Shown here one piece after another: positions 9,642-18,800 of a DNA stretch of 64,000 bases. The stretch is taken from assembly GCF_026262505.1 (NCBI RefSeq), contig NC_067206.1, forward strand, positions 35,913,896 to 35,977,895. The letters run 5' to 3'. This DNA is from Trichomonas vaginalis G3. Lineage: Eukaryota; Parabasalia; Trichomonadida; Trichomonadidae. The position numbers and the translations under genes were made by a program. The notes under the pieces are model-generated. The model made no database searches. It saw nothing but the letters and a program-made list of their open reading frames with translations, and was not told the origin of the DNA. Each line of letters begins with the position of its first letter. Positions within the stretch are counted from its first letter, which is position 1.

Positions 9642-11507
9642 ATGAAAGGAGAGATTCACTTTGCTAAGTCAAAATCAGCAGGAAATCTCTCCAAACACGC
9701 GGAAAATGAAGAAGCCTCGCTTCTCATTGATGTACAGAATGAAGATATTTCCGAAAAATCACATATTGAAGATAATTCGGATGTATTATCAAACCTGAAT
9801 CTTCTACAGATGTCTATATATCTCGCTTCTTTTTGTTCCACATGTATAAGCAAAAAGCCTCATATAATGAATGAAATTAGTGAAGGATTTAAATACGTTA
9901 TTACATTTTCACCTGTTTACTTTAAAAACATAAATTCTCAGATACTATTCAACACAATTCTATGGTTACCATCATTACTAGCAATACTTTCCAATATTTT
10001 GGTAAAGCTAAAGATATTTTCAGAACAAACAATGCAGTATCCTGGACAATTTATCAAAAAACTTATACTTTACACAAACATCATCCTCCCACTCCATTTA
10101 GGCGAAGCTTTTTCGTTTTATTTATCAAAATCTAATTCAAGTTTCGGGATGATTTTAGTATTAACCATTACATTTGTTATTTGGAACTATGGATTATACT
10201 GTTTACACTCTTTAAGTTTCATTGATTTTCATGATTCGCCAAAATTTTACATATTTTTATACAATATTCCATTTTTCATGACTGCTGTTAGCTCCTTATG
10301 CATTAATGTAATAGGTGGAAGCTCAGGAGTCGCAATTCTTTTAGTTGCAGAAATTATTTTTTATATTTTTGGGTTATATTACAGATTTAAGTCTCCACCC
10401 TTCCCAGAAGAAATCTGGAATATCAGAACATTCACAACTCTTTCATTATCTTTGCTTTTTTACGTTACAAATTCATCAAATTATTTTTTGCCACAATTAA
10501 CATCGTATTCAATGAATCTTGCCTATTTTGGCGGACTTACAATCATTCTGATTGAACACAAGCTATCAGGATCAGTCATTGGGAAGAGATTTCGAACAAC
10601 AATTTCAAATAAGACTTATAGCGAAAGCATTGATGATTTTGAGCCAAGACCGAAGCGACCATTCCTTAAATTAGAACTTCAGGATTGGGTTTTCATCGGA
10701 TTCTTTATTTTTTCCATAGTTTCTATGACAGTATTTAATGCGATTGCCGCGCAAAGGATGCCGATCACTAATTCTCTTCCAGATATCATCCATGAGCGAT
10801 TCCAATGCGGAGAGCGCATCAGAGGAAGTCCAGATTTCAAGAAGACACAATTCTCAAATTTACTTTGCGCACTTTTGATTCCAGCCTTGGTTGTCCTCGC
10901 ATACAGTGTCCCAGAGGTCACTAACAACAGAAAGGTTTTTATTCTGTACGCAATAATGTGCTGGGCCCGTGGAATGGCTTTTACGGTCACTTCACTTCCT
11001 GCTCCATGTTCTGGCCTATCAAATTGTCCTTGCGCGGATCCGAAATCCATTGCATACATCAATACGTTCAATCCGTTGATGGTTGCCGTGATTTGGGTTT
11101 TTGGGCTGGGAATGTTCGCTCCTATTCCACAATGTGGCGATCTTATTGTGTCCGGACATACTATGTTCATGGTATTGACCTTTAAATGGTTCGTGGAAGT
11201 CTCTAGAAGAATTGTCAGAAAATCTACTGTAAGAATTGTCCAATTTCACTGCGCTTTCACGTTTTTCTTAGCTATTTCTTATATCATATTGGCTAGGAAC
11301 CATTATACAGTCGATGTATTCTTCGGATGGCTCATTTCGGAGACATTTTACGAATTATACGCATATTTGGAGAAAAAGGCCGTTTTTACAAGTAACAAGA
11401 GCTTGCTTGTTAGATTTGTTAGATGGTTTGAGATTAGAGAGCTTCCTATTTATAGGAAAAACTTCGAAGATGATGATATTGAACCTATAGAGCTATTTAT
11501 GTATTAA
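9642..11507 (+). CDS. Sphingomyelin-synthase-like PAP2 membrane protein
   Basis: The C-terminal half matches the PAP2_C/sphingomyelin synthase family: CGDLIVSGHTMF at about residue 500 and NHYTVDVFFGW at about 553, giving the His-His-Asp triad, with the upstream MAFTVTSLPAPCSG at about 441 corresponding to the family's R..T..P.P block. Such enzymes move a phosphocholine or phosphoethanolamine head group to ceramide in Golgi or plasma membrane. The N-terminal half (residues 1-330) is an extra multi-span region with no domain I recognise, making the protein (621 aa) longer than animal SMS (about 415). A TCACTT initiator-like motif lies about 30 bp before the ATG. Head-group specificity cannot be read from sequence. 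Confidence 0.8.
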   Translation: MKGEIHFAKSKSAGNLSKHAENEEASLLIDVQNEDISEKSHIEDNSDVLSNLNLLQMSIYLASFCSTCISKKPHIMNEISEGFKYVITFSPVYFKNINSQILFNTILWLPSLLAILSNILVKLKIFSEQTMQYPGQFIKKLILYTNIILPLHLGEAFSFYLSKSNSSFGMILVLTITFVIWNYGLYCLHSLSFIDFHDSPKFYIFLYNIPFFMTAVSSLCINVIGGSSGVAILLVAEIIFYIFGLYYRFKSPPFPEEIWNIRTFTTLSLSLLFYVTNSSNYFLPQLTSYSMNLAYFGGLTIILIEHKLSGSVIGKRFRTTISNKTYSESIDDFEPRPKRPFLKLELQDWVFIGFFIFSIVSMTVFNAIAAQRMPITNSLPDIIHERFQCGERIRGSPDFKKTQFSNLLCALLIPALVVLAYSVPEVTNNRKVFILYAIMCWARGMAFTVTSLPAPCSGLSNCPCADPKSIAYINTFNPLMVAVIWVFGLGMFAPIPQCGDLIVSGHTMFMVLTFKWFVEVSRRIVRKSTVRIVQFHCAFTFFLAISYIILARNHYTVDVFFGWLISETFYELYAYLEKKAVFTSNKSLLVRFVRWFEIRELPIYRKNFEDDDIEPIELFMY

Positions 11508-11629
11508 AAATTATAATAGACTTTAGCTACTTTCTGAAACAAGATTGAGTATTGTTTTTTTATACTATTTTTCATATATAATTTTTTAATAATTTTTATA
11601 TCCTATATTTATTGCTTTTCTTTTAACAT

Positions 11630-11939
11630 TACAAGTACAGTATACATTGTGCGTCGCCTGTAGCCTACAGCTACAGGCACCGACACAATGAAAAAAGTGA
11701 CAGAAAACTGACACCATACGGGCGCGCATATGTACGCATATATGTGTAAAAATAAACGTTCATATGTAAACTAACCTTTATTCACTAGCAGGGGCTGATA
11801 AATCATAATCGTCGAGAAGTACGATAGGTGGTCCCACCTGTTTAATCTGTATGGAGAGGCAAACGTGACGTAAGAAGCATAACACTGGTTTCTCAGTATA
11901 TTTAATAGACTCTGCTGTTGGCTTAACTGTAAGCTTATA
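11630..11939 (+). repeat. Left terminal inverted repeat of Polinton A
   Basis: 310 bp, matching 35516-35825 in inverse orientation. Outer end TACAAGTACAGTATACATTG, then a hairpin with a CTGTAGC stem, then the last 54 or so codons of the capsid gene. The 3' end of the capsid gene therefore lies inside the repeat. Confidence 0.95.
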
Positions 11940-13466
11940 TGTAATAGGTGAATTAGATAACTGACCCTGTTGGAATGTATAATCAGTTTCGCAAGGGAAT
12001 CCACATAGGTAATGACCTAAGTCATTTGACTCGATTCCAAATTGAGGGACTGATGTGGTTGTGATAGACCTCATGACATCATAGTTGAAGCCAACAGTAT
12101 CGTTATTATTGTTAGTGGCATTTGCCTGCATCTCATAGAAGATTGGATCATTAGATGCTTGAGCCTCAGCGGGTATGTTACCATATGCTCCACAGTTCAA
12201 TTGAATTTGTTCAAACAATGGATTTTCATAGGTAGTGTTATAATTAGGTGTTTTCTTAAATAGTGTATAAATGGTGTTCACATATAATGGAGTAAATGCT
12301 GCCGTGAATGTACAAGGAGTTCCTTCACCTTTAGCCATTGAACCATCCATAGTAATGCAGTCAATTCTTTTGATTGGGAAGTTTAGAGTCTTTGCCGAAT
12401 ATCTTGTCACCAAATCACTATAGATGTTAGGGTCCAAAGAGAATGAGTTACAGTATGTAATCATTTCAAAGAAGTTTGCATTCTTCTTAGTGAACTTAAT
12501 AAACTTGGTACCAAATGATATCGTACTCTTATCGGCATTCCAAGTTACAGTATCAATAACTTTGATACCTTCATAGATAGGAGTGAAGTGATTAGTGATT
12601 GGAATATAGCTTGTAACATTGGCTTGCATGTTCGGTAATGGTAGAATATCCTGATAACTTAATGGTGTCCAAACCATACCAGCAATACTGAACTTAACCT
12701 TAAGTTGTAAGTTACCAGCAAACGCTGGAAGGAATCTAATGTTATTAAGTATTAGGAATCTTCTTAGGTCAATCTTGATTGGTATGTGGAACTTTAATGT
12801 AGTTGCACCACTAATTGGTTTATTGAACTCAATAATCTGTCCAGAACGAACTGTATCACATCTATTGAAAACATCTTTATGTCTAGCCTTACTAAATACA
12901 TCAACTTTCTTAATAGCTTCTGTTGTAGATGCAGTAGAAGTAATGTAACCTTCTTCTCTAGCATTATCTTGTGTATAAACACTTTTACCATTAGCGATTA
13001 ATTGATATGATTCAACAGCATAGAATGAATCAATGTATCCCAACCAAATTGCTGGAAGATGTGCACATGATTTGCCACCAGCATATTTAGTATCAATTGC
13101 TTTAATTGCTGTAACATTTGATCCTGTAGGAGCTGTCTCAACAGCTCTTTCTTTATATACTTCACCATCATATTTAGGAACTTTTTCATCAGCTGGTTCA
13201 GTTTCTGTTGTAATTATGCACTCACCATCGACATAACCACTAATGAACGTATTATATAAGTCAATCATGTTCTCACCAGGTGGTGATATGTTAAATGTAA
13301 TATAACCGTTATCAATAGTATTTGTCGGCATAGCTGGCACTTTTGTTGGGACATATCTATGGTTAGTATCTCCAATAGGAACTGCCCCATCAACTTGATC
13401 GAAATAATATCTTACTTGTCTGATGGAATCAGCAATACTGTATGTATTGAGGTTATCGTTCAACAT
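11778..13466 (-). CDS. Major capsid protein, double jelly-roll (Polinton A)
   Basis: 562 aa, the usual size for Polinton/virophage-type major capsid proteins. It starts MLNDNLNTYS, has an early NMIDLYNTFISGYVDG strand region, and a central block (LKFHIPIKIDLRRF... LQLKVKF) that lines up by eye with VTFDMIIPVNDLLAFQ... IILKYYV in the capsid of Polinton B. The protein is beta-rich with few charged helices. Capsid identity is inferred from size, position, pairing with the penton-like gene and similarity between the two elements; no catalytic motif is expected. Its 3' end lies in the terminal repeat, so the opposite repeat carries a copy of the C-terminus. Confidence 0.75.
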   Translation of the reverse strand: MLNDNLNTYSIADSIRQVRYYFDQVDGAVPIGDTNHRYVPTKVPAMPTNTIDNGYITFNISPPGENMIDLYNTFISGYVDGECIITTETEPADEKVPKYDGEVYKERAVETAPTGSNVTAIKAIDTKYAGGKSCAHLPAIWLGYIDSFYAVESYQLIANGKSVYTQDNAREEGYITSTASTTEAIKKVDVFSKARHKDVFNRCDTVRSGQIIEFNKPISGATTLKFHIPIKIDLRRFLILNNIRFLPAFAGNLQLKVKFSIAGMVWTPLSYQDILPLPNMQANVTSYIPITNHFTPIYEGIKVIDTVTWNADKSTISFGTKFIKFTKKNANFFEMITYCNSFSLDPNIYSDLVTRYSAKTLNFPIKRIDCITMDGSMAKGEGTPCTFTAAFTPLYVNTIYTLFKKTPNYNTTYENPLFEQIQLNCGAYGNIPAEAQASNDPIFYEMQANATNNNNDTVGFNYDVMRSITTTSVPQFGIESNDLGHYLCGFPCETDYTFQQGQLSNSPITYKLTVKPTAESIKYTEKPVLCFLRHVCLSIQIKQVGPPIVLLDDYDLSAPASE

Positions 13467-13486
13467 CTTTCTCAGCTATAAAAAAT

Positions 13487-13936
13487 TTACAATCTTCTTA
13501 TTCTTGGGATTATTCGTCTTATTTGTGGCTGAGGTTTAGGAGGTTCTGGTTCAGGCTCTGGTTCATCATCGAAGTGTATTCTTTTCTCTTCCATTGATTG
13601 AACATATTCTTGATTCTCTTTAGTTTCCTTCTCACGTTCAATTGGGTCCATGTTTGGTTCATTAACTACACTGTTACGTTCTAATATCTTTGTCATCATC
13701 TCTAACAACATTTTATTAGTATATGCTTGTTCTTCTTCTTTCTTCTCATCAACTTTAGGAGCTTCTTGAACAACAGGAGCTGGGGCAGGAGCTGGTGAAT
13801 TCAATGGTGCCTTTCTCTTTCTAACTTGAACTGAACCATTCTTCATATGACAAACATAATATAATGGATGTTGTATTCCTTTAGCTTCATTCAATATGAT
13901 TGATTGCTTTTCACTTGGTGAAAGTTTTGACGTCAT
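13487..13936 (-). CDS. Small protein with YYVxxMKxG domain and acidic-proline tail (Polinton A)
   Basis: 149 aa from the ATG at 13936; that start leaves only 34 bp to the divergent gene at 13971. Residues 20-45 (HPLYYVCHMKNGSVQVRKRK) are similar to [20 protein letters not shown] in the 78 aa protein at 28591, so the element carries this small domain twice. The middle is Pro/Ala-rich and coiled coil, and the C-terminus has an EPEPEPEPPKPQ run followed by an Arg/Ile-rich tail. Function unknown; the basic ends and disordered middle would suit a nucleic-acid or virion-core protein. Confidence 0.65.
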   Translation of the reverse strand: MTSKLSPSEKQSIILNEAKGIQHPLYYVCHMKNGSVQVRKRKAPLNSPAPAPAPVVQEAPKVDEKKEEEQAYTNKMLLEMMTKILERNSVVNEPNMDPIEREKETKENQEYVQSMEEKRIHFDDEPEPEPEPPKPQPQIRRIIPRIRRL

Positions 13937-13970
13937 TTCTATCCTAATAAAATTTTTTACTCCTAACAAA
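13937..13970. promoter_or_regulatory. 34 bp divergent promoter region (Polinton A)
   Basis: Lies between two start codons facing away from each other. On each side a T-run and A is followed by TTAGGATAGAAATG or CTCCTAACAAAATG, the pattern seen before many Polinton genes here. No room for any other upstream element. Confidence 0.55.
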
Positions 13971-14198
13971 ATGACTGAGAATACTTTCGACAGAGAAGCA
14001 CTCAAGAATGAACTTCGTGAAGAAATACTTAATGAACTCAAACCAAAAGAACAAACACAAGAAGAGAAACCAGCTAAACCAAAGCGTAAACTCACAGAGA
14101 AACAATTAGCTGCATTAGCAGCTGGACGCGCAAAGAATCCACGAATGATTGCAAAGAAATTGAGAGAAGAGGAAGAAGCTAAGAAAAATAATAAGTAA
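13971..14198 (+). CDS. Lysine-rich helical protein, 75 aa (Polinton A)
   Basis: Begins MTENTFDREALKNELREEIL and is almost wholly helix-forming and charged, with a central KPAKPKRKLTEKQLAALAAG and a Lys/Glu tail. The block LTEKQLAALAAGRAKN resembles the short basic helix found in several viral nucleoid or DNA-binding proteins, but this is only a composition argument. It is convergent with the polymerase gene, four bases apart. Role unknown; a small DNA-binding virion protein is a reasonable guess. Confidence 0.6.
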   Translation: MTENTFDREALKNELREEILNELKPKEQTQEEKPAKPKRKLTEKQLAALAAGRAKNPRMIAKKLREEEEAKKNNK

Positions 14199-14202
14199 GT
14201 GT

Positions 14203-17200
14203 TTAGAACTTTAACTTACGTTCAAAAGATGACTTCGTTGAAATAGTGAAGTCCTTATTTTTGTTGAAGCATGGTTTCGAACCAATGCACAAGTCAAAGG
14301 TTATCTCATCACCTTCATAAAGAGATTTGTACAATTCCACGATGCTATATTTTTCCCCAACTTTCTCAGGGAAGAACAAACCTTTCTTCTCGTCATAATG
14401 TACTTGTATCGCATCTGGGAACATTTGGTTTGCAGTAAGTGCAATTACGTCCTGTGTGATTCCCTTCATTCGACAGTGGAAAGCAATTTCCTTGAGGTCA
14501 TTGGTTAATTCGTCGAGGTAAGTCTTCTTTCCAACGAATATAGATCTTTGTGCCTTAGACATATGTCCTGCAGTAATCTCTGCAAAGTCTGAATGAAATT
14601 GACCCAGTGCTTTTCCAATGAGTTCTCTGTTATACCTTCTCTTGTATTCTTCTGCTAACTTATCTAAGTCCTTCTCATACAAGTGTAAACTATCTGTATC
14701 CTGATAGAACAACTTCAAGCCCAAATCTTCTGCTGTGAAGAATACTTCATTCATGATTCGTTTGGACATAGAAAGGATTGAAACACCTAATGGACAATAG
14801 TTAAAGTGACGAACGATAGGTTTAAATGACTTTACACATGAAAGTTCGGAATCGGGGATGAACTCTATTGTCTGTATGTCATTATAGTTCTTAATGATAT
14901 AGTCAGTGAGCTTATTGTCCTTGATGAAACGAATCTTTTTGTCAATGGGCTTTAATATCGTCTTACCATAGATACTGTTCAAAAGAAGTTTGATGATCTC
15001 TTGTATCGGATTACCTTCCTTCTTATACTTAGCACGTAATTCGAAGAGCTTCTTAACTTCATTCCTTATTGTCATGTCCCTTTTTCCATCATAATAGTAT
15101 CCATCAATGACTTTGCATGAGATCTCTTGGAACTTGATCAGATCTTGAAGCGTAATGTGGTCTACGAACATCTTGCAGCATGTATTGGAACTTCTGGCAA
15201 CATGTAAGTCAGGGTTGATGTCAGGATTGACGACAATCAATGGGAATGCTGAGTTCTTACCGATCGACAAGATCTCGATCTGACAGTAAAATCCTGAGAT
15301 GAACTTTTCCTTTGTTGGTTCAGCTTGGTCATCATCAAAGAGATGCTCCAACAAGTATTCACTGCTCTTCATCTCTTCTGTCATAACTTTTGGAATTCCT
15401 TCTAAACAGTAAAGTCTAGCAATTGCTGATGGATACAATGATACAGCATCGAAGTCAGTGATGAGTTCTCCTTCATTGTATTGCTTCTTGTTCTCAGCTA
15501 GCATGCATCTTCCTCCTTGAATACACTTGGAAATATATTCACGAGGTTTTCCTGCAAGATCAAAGAGATTACCGTTCTTCCAATATACTCTCTTCTCAAA
15601 GAGTTTGTTTGAGATAGAACTTATTGAAACATAATCATAAGCATCTATTTCAAACTCAGTCATGAGGTCATTGCGGAACTTAAGAAAGCCATCTCGTAAA
15701 ATGCGTACATCTTGACCGCAATAGAATGACGAATAAACTTCCATGTCAAAGTGTTCATCATCAATCTTGCAATCTTCAATCTTCTCAATGTTCTCATTAA
15801 AAGCTTCAATATCTTTGACATGATTCATGGCATCATCGATGTTACCAACTTTAGTTGTATTAACTAACTCTTCCGTGTAGTAATTATATGGGAAAACTTC
15901 TTTTTCACCACTAGTGAGGTGAAACATTTCAGGGAATCTTTCCAACTTAGTTGAGATGATTGCATAAGAGTCTTTGAAGCAGAGAAGTTTTCCTTTGTAC
16001 TTTCCTTGTATCTGCATCGTTTGTGAACCTTTGATGATTGGAGTTCCTGTAATCTCTTCTAACTGAGACATGAGAAAAGTGACATCGTACGATAAGTTGT
16101 GGAAATAAACTAAACTCTTATCTGGTAAAGCTTCGAGGAATTTTGACGCACAGTCACTTCCCCAAATTGATGTATAACCATCATCGTCATCTTCCATGAA
16201 ACAAATGTTGTATGCTTTGTGAATGTTTCCATCAGTTGATGCTTCGAAGTCAGCAAAGAAAACATGTTCTCTTGGGAACTTCATGTCTTTCTTCGTCTCT
16301 GAACTCCAATCTTTCTTCATCCTTGCGCAATAACGCTCATTGTATGTGAGGTCAATCATTTCTTCAAGGTTCTCATTATACATCGTTGTGAAGTATGTGC
16401 AAAGTTCTCCTGTTCTAATTGGTTCGAAATAATTGTTAGCAAACAAGAGTTCAATGACTTTTGCAAGTGGTGTAACTAACTTTGAGTTAATTGCATACCT
16501 TGTTTCATATCTTCTGTTAACTAACATCTTCTTCTCTAAAGTCCAATCCTTGCACAACTTACAAACATCTTCATAGTTCTTGATGAACATTGAACTTATT
16601 GGAAGCTTTTCGTTCAACATGTAGTGGTCATACATTAATAAAAGTTCTACTGTCATCTTTGGTTCTTCATCTGGTTCATAAGTATATGAATGATTTGAAT
16701 ACTTCTCGTTGTATTTGATGACATGGAACCTTATTCCTGTTTCTTTGGCAATAACCTTAATCTTTGACATTGGAAAATCTTTGACACGAATGATTTCCCT
16801 CATATGATTAATTGTTGCTTCGTCAACACCAGCTGAATTTACAAGCGCGTAGATGAAACATGAATCTTTCATCATCTTCTTTGCTGTCTCTGCATTAAGT
16901 TCGTTGAAGATCTGATACCTCTCTAAGTTAATAGGTAATTTGCATGTCCATGTCCAAAGCTGACCATTACGTGACCTGTTTCTCTTCTTTGAATGGTTTT
17001 GTTTGATGATCTTGAGTGCGATCTTTTCTTGACCTGCTGCTCTCATCGTATCTAACATAACTTGTTCTTCAGCTGTGAGTTTATATGGTGTGTACGTTCC
17101 TTTTCTCAAAGCAGAAGCATCAACATCTGAATAAGCTGTATAGTCAAAGATCTCGATCTTCCTTAACGAAGGAATACTACAAAGGAAGAAGTCATAGTTT

Positions 17201-17895
17201 GATTCAAGGACTTTAGATGCTAATTCTTGTACTTCTGCTATTGGAGCTTCATTAAGTAACTGATGAACTAATGATCCCATTGTATTGATGTTCAAATGAC
17301 GCAAAATGTTTCTCTTCTCATCAAAGTCGTAATAGAATGTCCACTTCTGTTTGAAAAGGTCTATCTGTCCAATGAACTTTGCCATAACTCTTGGAAACAT
17401 CTTGTTGAAGTAATCTTTTCCTCTTGGACTGTATTGGTCAATGTTAAACATAATGAATCTTTCTCCTGCTTTAGTTATTGGGTCTAACCATTTCTCATCA
17501 GGAAGTTTTTGACCATTAATGTTCTTAACAACGTAAAAGGCATTCTGTATTTCTTTGTATGCTAATTCGCTCTCATCAATCTTTGGTGGAGGGTCTGAGT
17601 ATATTGGTTGCATCTCCATTAACGCTCTATTATGAGATCTCTGATCGTGATCTAAAGCAACTGGGGAATTTGAAGCTGGAACATTCATGATACCATTGTA
17701 GTCATCATAGAAGCTCTTAGCATTCTTGAAAATATCTGCTACACTTCCTGTACCTCCTTGATTCTTAATTGCCAGAGCTAATTTATTGGTAATGTCTTTA
17801 GCTTTCTTAGGCATTTTGATCCCAAACATATCAAGCATACCTTTCTTATCTTCTGGTGAAAGGTTATTAACTAATCCTTTTATAGCATTGAGCAT
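14203..17895 (-). CDS. Protein-primed DNA polymerase B (Polinton A)
   Basis: 1230 aa. The exonuclease motifs are visible: FFADFEAST (about residue 550), FHNLSYD (600) and YCGQDV (727). The polymerase motifs follow: DFDAVSLYPS (815), LLLNSIYGK (972) and FYQDTDSLHLY (1065). This is the order of family B polymerases of the protein-primed type, which copy Polinton genomes from the ends. The N-terminal 500 residues hold a region I do not recognise; a CFIYALVNSAGV block near residue 350 resembles the conserved segment before the exonuclease in other Polinton polymerases. The motif GIMNVPASNSPV near residue 65 recurs in the separate 368 aa protein of Polinton B. Confidence 0.95.
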   Translation of the reverse strand: MLNAIKGLVNNLSPEDKKGMLDMFGIKMPKKAKDITNKLALAIKNQGGTGSVADIFKNAKSFYDDYNGIMNVPASNSPVALDHDQRSHNRALMEMQPIYSDPPPKIDESELAYKEIQNAFYVVKNINGQKLPDEKWLDPITKAGERFIMFNIDQYSPRGKDYFNKMFPRVMAKFIGQIDLFKQKWTFYYDFDEKRNILRHLNINTMGSLVHQLLNEAPIAEVQELASKVLESNYDFFLCSIPSLRKIEIFDYTAYSDVDASALRKGTYTPYKLTAEEQVMLDTMRAAGQEKIALKIIKQNHSKKRNRSRNGQLWTWTCKLPINLERYQIFNELNAETAKKMMKDSCFIYALVNSAGVDEATINHMREIIRVKDFPMSKIKVIAKETGIRFHVIKYNEKYSNHSYTYEPDEEPKMTVELLLMYDHYMLNEKLPISSMFIKNYEDVCKLCKDWTLEKKMLVNRRYETRYAINSKLVTPLAKVIELLFANNYFEPIRTGELCTYFTTMYNENLEEMIDLTYNERYCARMKKDWSSETKKDMKFPREHVFFADFEASTDGNIHKAYNICFMEDDDDGYTSIWGSDCASKFLEALPDKSLVYFHNLSYDVTFLMSQLEEITGTPIIKGSQTMQIQGKYKGKLLCFKDSYAIISTKLERFPEMFHLTSGEKEVFPYNYYTEELVNTTKVGNIDDAMNHVKDIEAFNENIEKIEDCKIDDEHFDMEVYSSFYCGQDVRILRDGFLKFRNDLMTEFEIDAYDYVSISSISNKLFEKRVYWKNGNLFDLAGKPREYISKCIQGGRCMLAENKKQYNEGELITDFDAVSLYPSAIARLYCLEGIPKVMTEEMKSSEYLLEHLFDDDQAEPTKEKFISGFYCQIEILSIGKNSAFPLIVVNPDINPDLHVARSSNTCCKMFVDHITLQDLIKFQEISCKVIDGYYYDGKRDMTIRNEVKKLFELRAKYKKEGNPIQEIIKLLLNSIYGKTILKPIDKKIRFIKDNKLTDYIIKNYNDIQTIEFIPDSELSCVKSFKPIVRHFNYCPLGVSILSMSKRIMNEVFFTAEDLGLKLFYQDTDSLHLYEKDLDKLAEEYKRRYNRELIGKALGQFHSDFAEITAGHMSKAQRSIFVGKKTYLDELTNDLKEIAFHCRMKGITQDVIALTANQMFPDAIQVHYDEKKGLFFPEKVGEKYSIVELYKSLYEGDEITFDLCIGSKPCFNKNKDFTISTKSSFERKLKF

Positions 17896-17938
17896 GTTGG
17901 TCTTTTATAACCGATAAAAAAATATACGTTATTTTTTT

Positions 17939-18781
17939 TTAATCGTCATCGTAATCATAATCGTACGAAGATTCTGTATCATCATCACTGACATCATTGG
18001 TTTCTCTAACTTCTGGCTTATCTGGTTTAATCTCTATCACCATAAACATTGGTGACAATAATCGAACAGGCTGATCTTGGAAGTCAACTAAGGTAAACGT
18101 AACATTAGTTAGTTCCCATGGAAATGCATCTATCCATGGTGAGGATTCCTTACATATAAGTGGTTTACCAGATATCCAGAACTCATTGATGTTATAACAT
18201 GTAGATCTGTACATGATCTTTCTTCGATCATCAACTTGGTCAATATTATTGAACCCAGAGATGACAGACATTGATGAACGAAGGTATAACTGATACCCGA
18301 AGTTGAGCATAGGTGGTTTTGGCATTTGTAGATAATAATTATGTACAATAGGTAGTTCTATTCCATATGCACCTAAAATAAGATTTGCTCTATGTGAAGC
18401 ATCTTTTAAATAGACTTTATGTCCTTTGTCCTGTGACGTAAATATAAGTTGATTCGTAGCACTCAGTGAAACTGTTACATTATGTTGACCTTTTTTCTTG
18501 TTATAATAATCAAACTGTTTTGTTACAATCTCTTGTAGTTTTGATACAATAGTATCCATATCAAATGAAAGAGCTGACTTAAATGTACACACCTTTTCTT
18601 CTCCATCTTCGTCTAACTGTAAGACAAAATAATCTGTTTCGTCACAAACAATAAAGTTCGCCATAGTACTGACACTTTTTACTCTCATCTTTATCTTACT
18701 TGGATGCCCCATGTTAGGATCTGCTTGAAACTGTATTGTCCCGTAGTTATTAGGATCAGTCGATTGTAGATAATACATCAT
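17939..18781 (-). CDS. Penton-like minor capsid protein (Polinton A)
   Basis: 280 aa with an early TMANFIVCDETDYFVLQLDEDG strand pair, a middle ANLILGAYGI segment, and an acidic tail ending DYDYDDD. The ILGAYGI segment corresponds to LRSLLGILNF in the 236 aa protein of Polinton B, and both genes are paired with a fibre gene: here divergently, 19 bp away. The call as penton/minor capsid is inferred from this conserved position, size and beta-rich composition; there is no sequence motif that settles it. A vertex role would fit a neighbouring fibre that binds host cells. Confidence 0.6.
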   Translation of the reverse strand: MMYYLQSTDPNNYGTIQFQADPNMGHPSKIKMRVKSVSTMANFIVCDETDYFVLQLDEDGEEKVCTFKSALSFDMDTIVSKLQEIVTKQFDYYNKKKGQHNVTVSLSATNQLIFTSQDKGHKVYLKDASHRANLILGAYGIELPIVHNYYLQMPKPPMLNFGYQLYLRSSMSVISGFNNIDQVDDRRKIMYRSTCYNINEFWISGKPLICKESSPWIDAFPWELTNVTFTLVDFQDQPVRLLSPMFMVIEIKPDKPEVRETNDVSDDDTESSYDYDYDDD

Positions 18782-18800
18782 TTTTATATGTAGTAAAAGA
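18782..18800. promoter_or_regulatory. 19 bp bidirectional start region
   Basis: TTTTATATGTAGTAAAAGA separates the start codons of the penton-like and fibre genes. Its two ends are near-inverted copies (TTTTA... and ...TAAAA). The same arrangement with the same 19 bp length occurs in Polinton B at 56437-56455. Confidence 0.6.
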
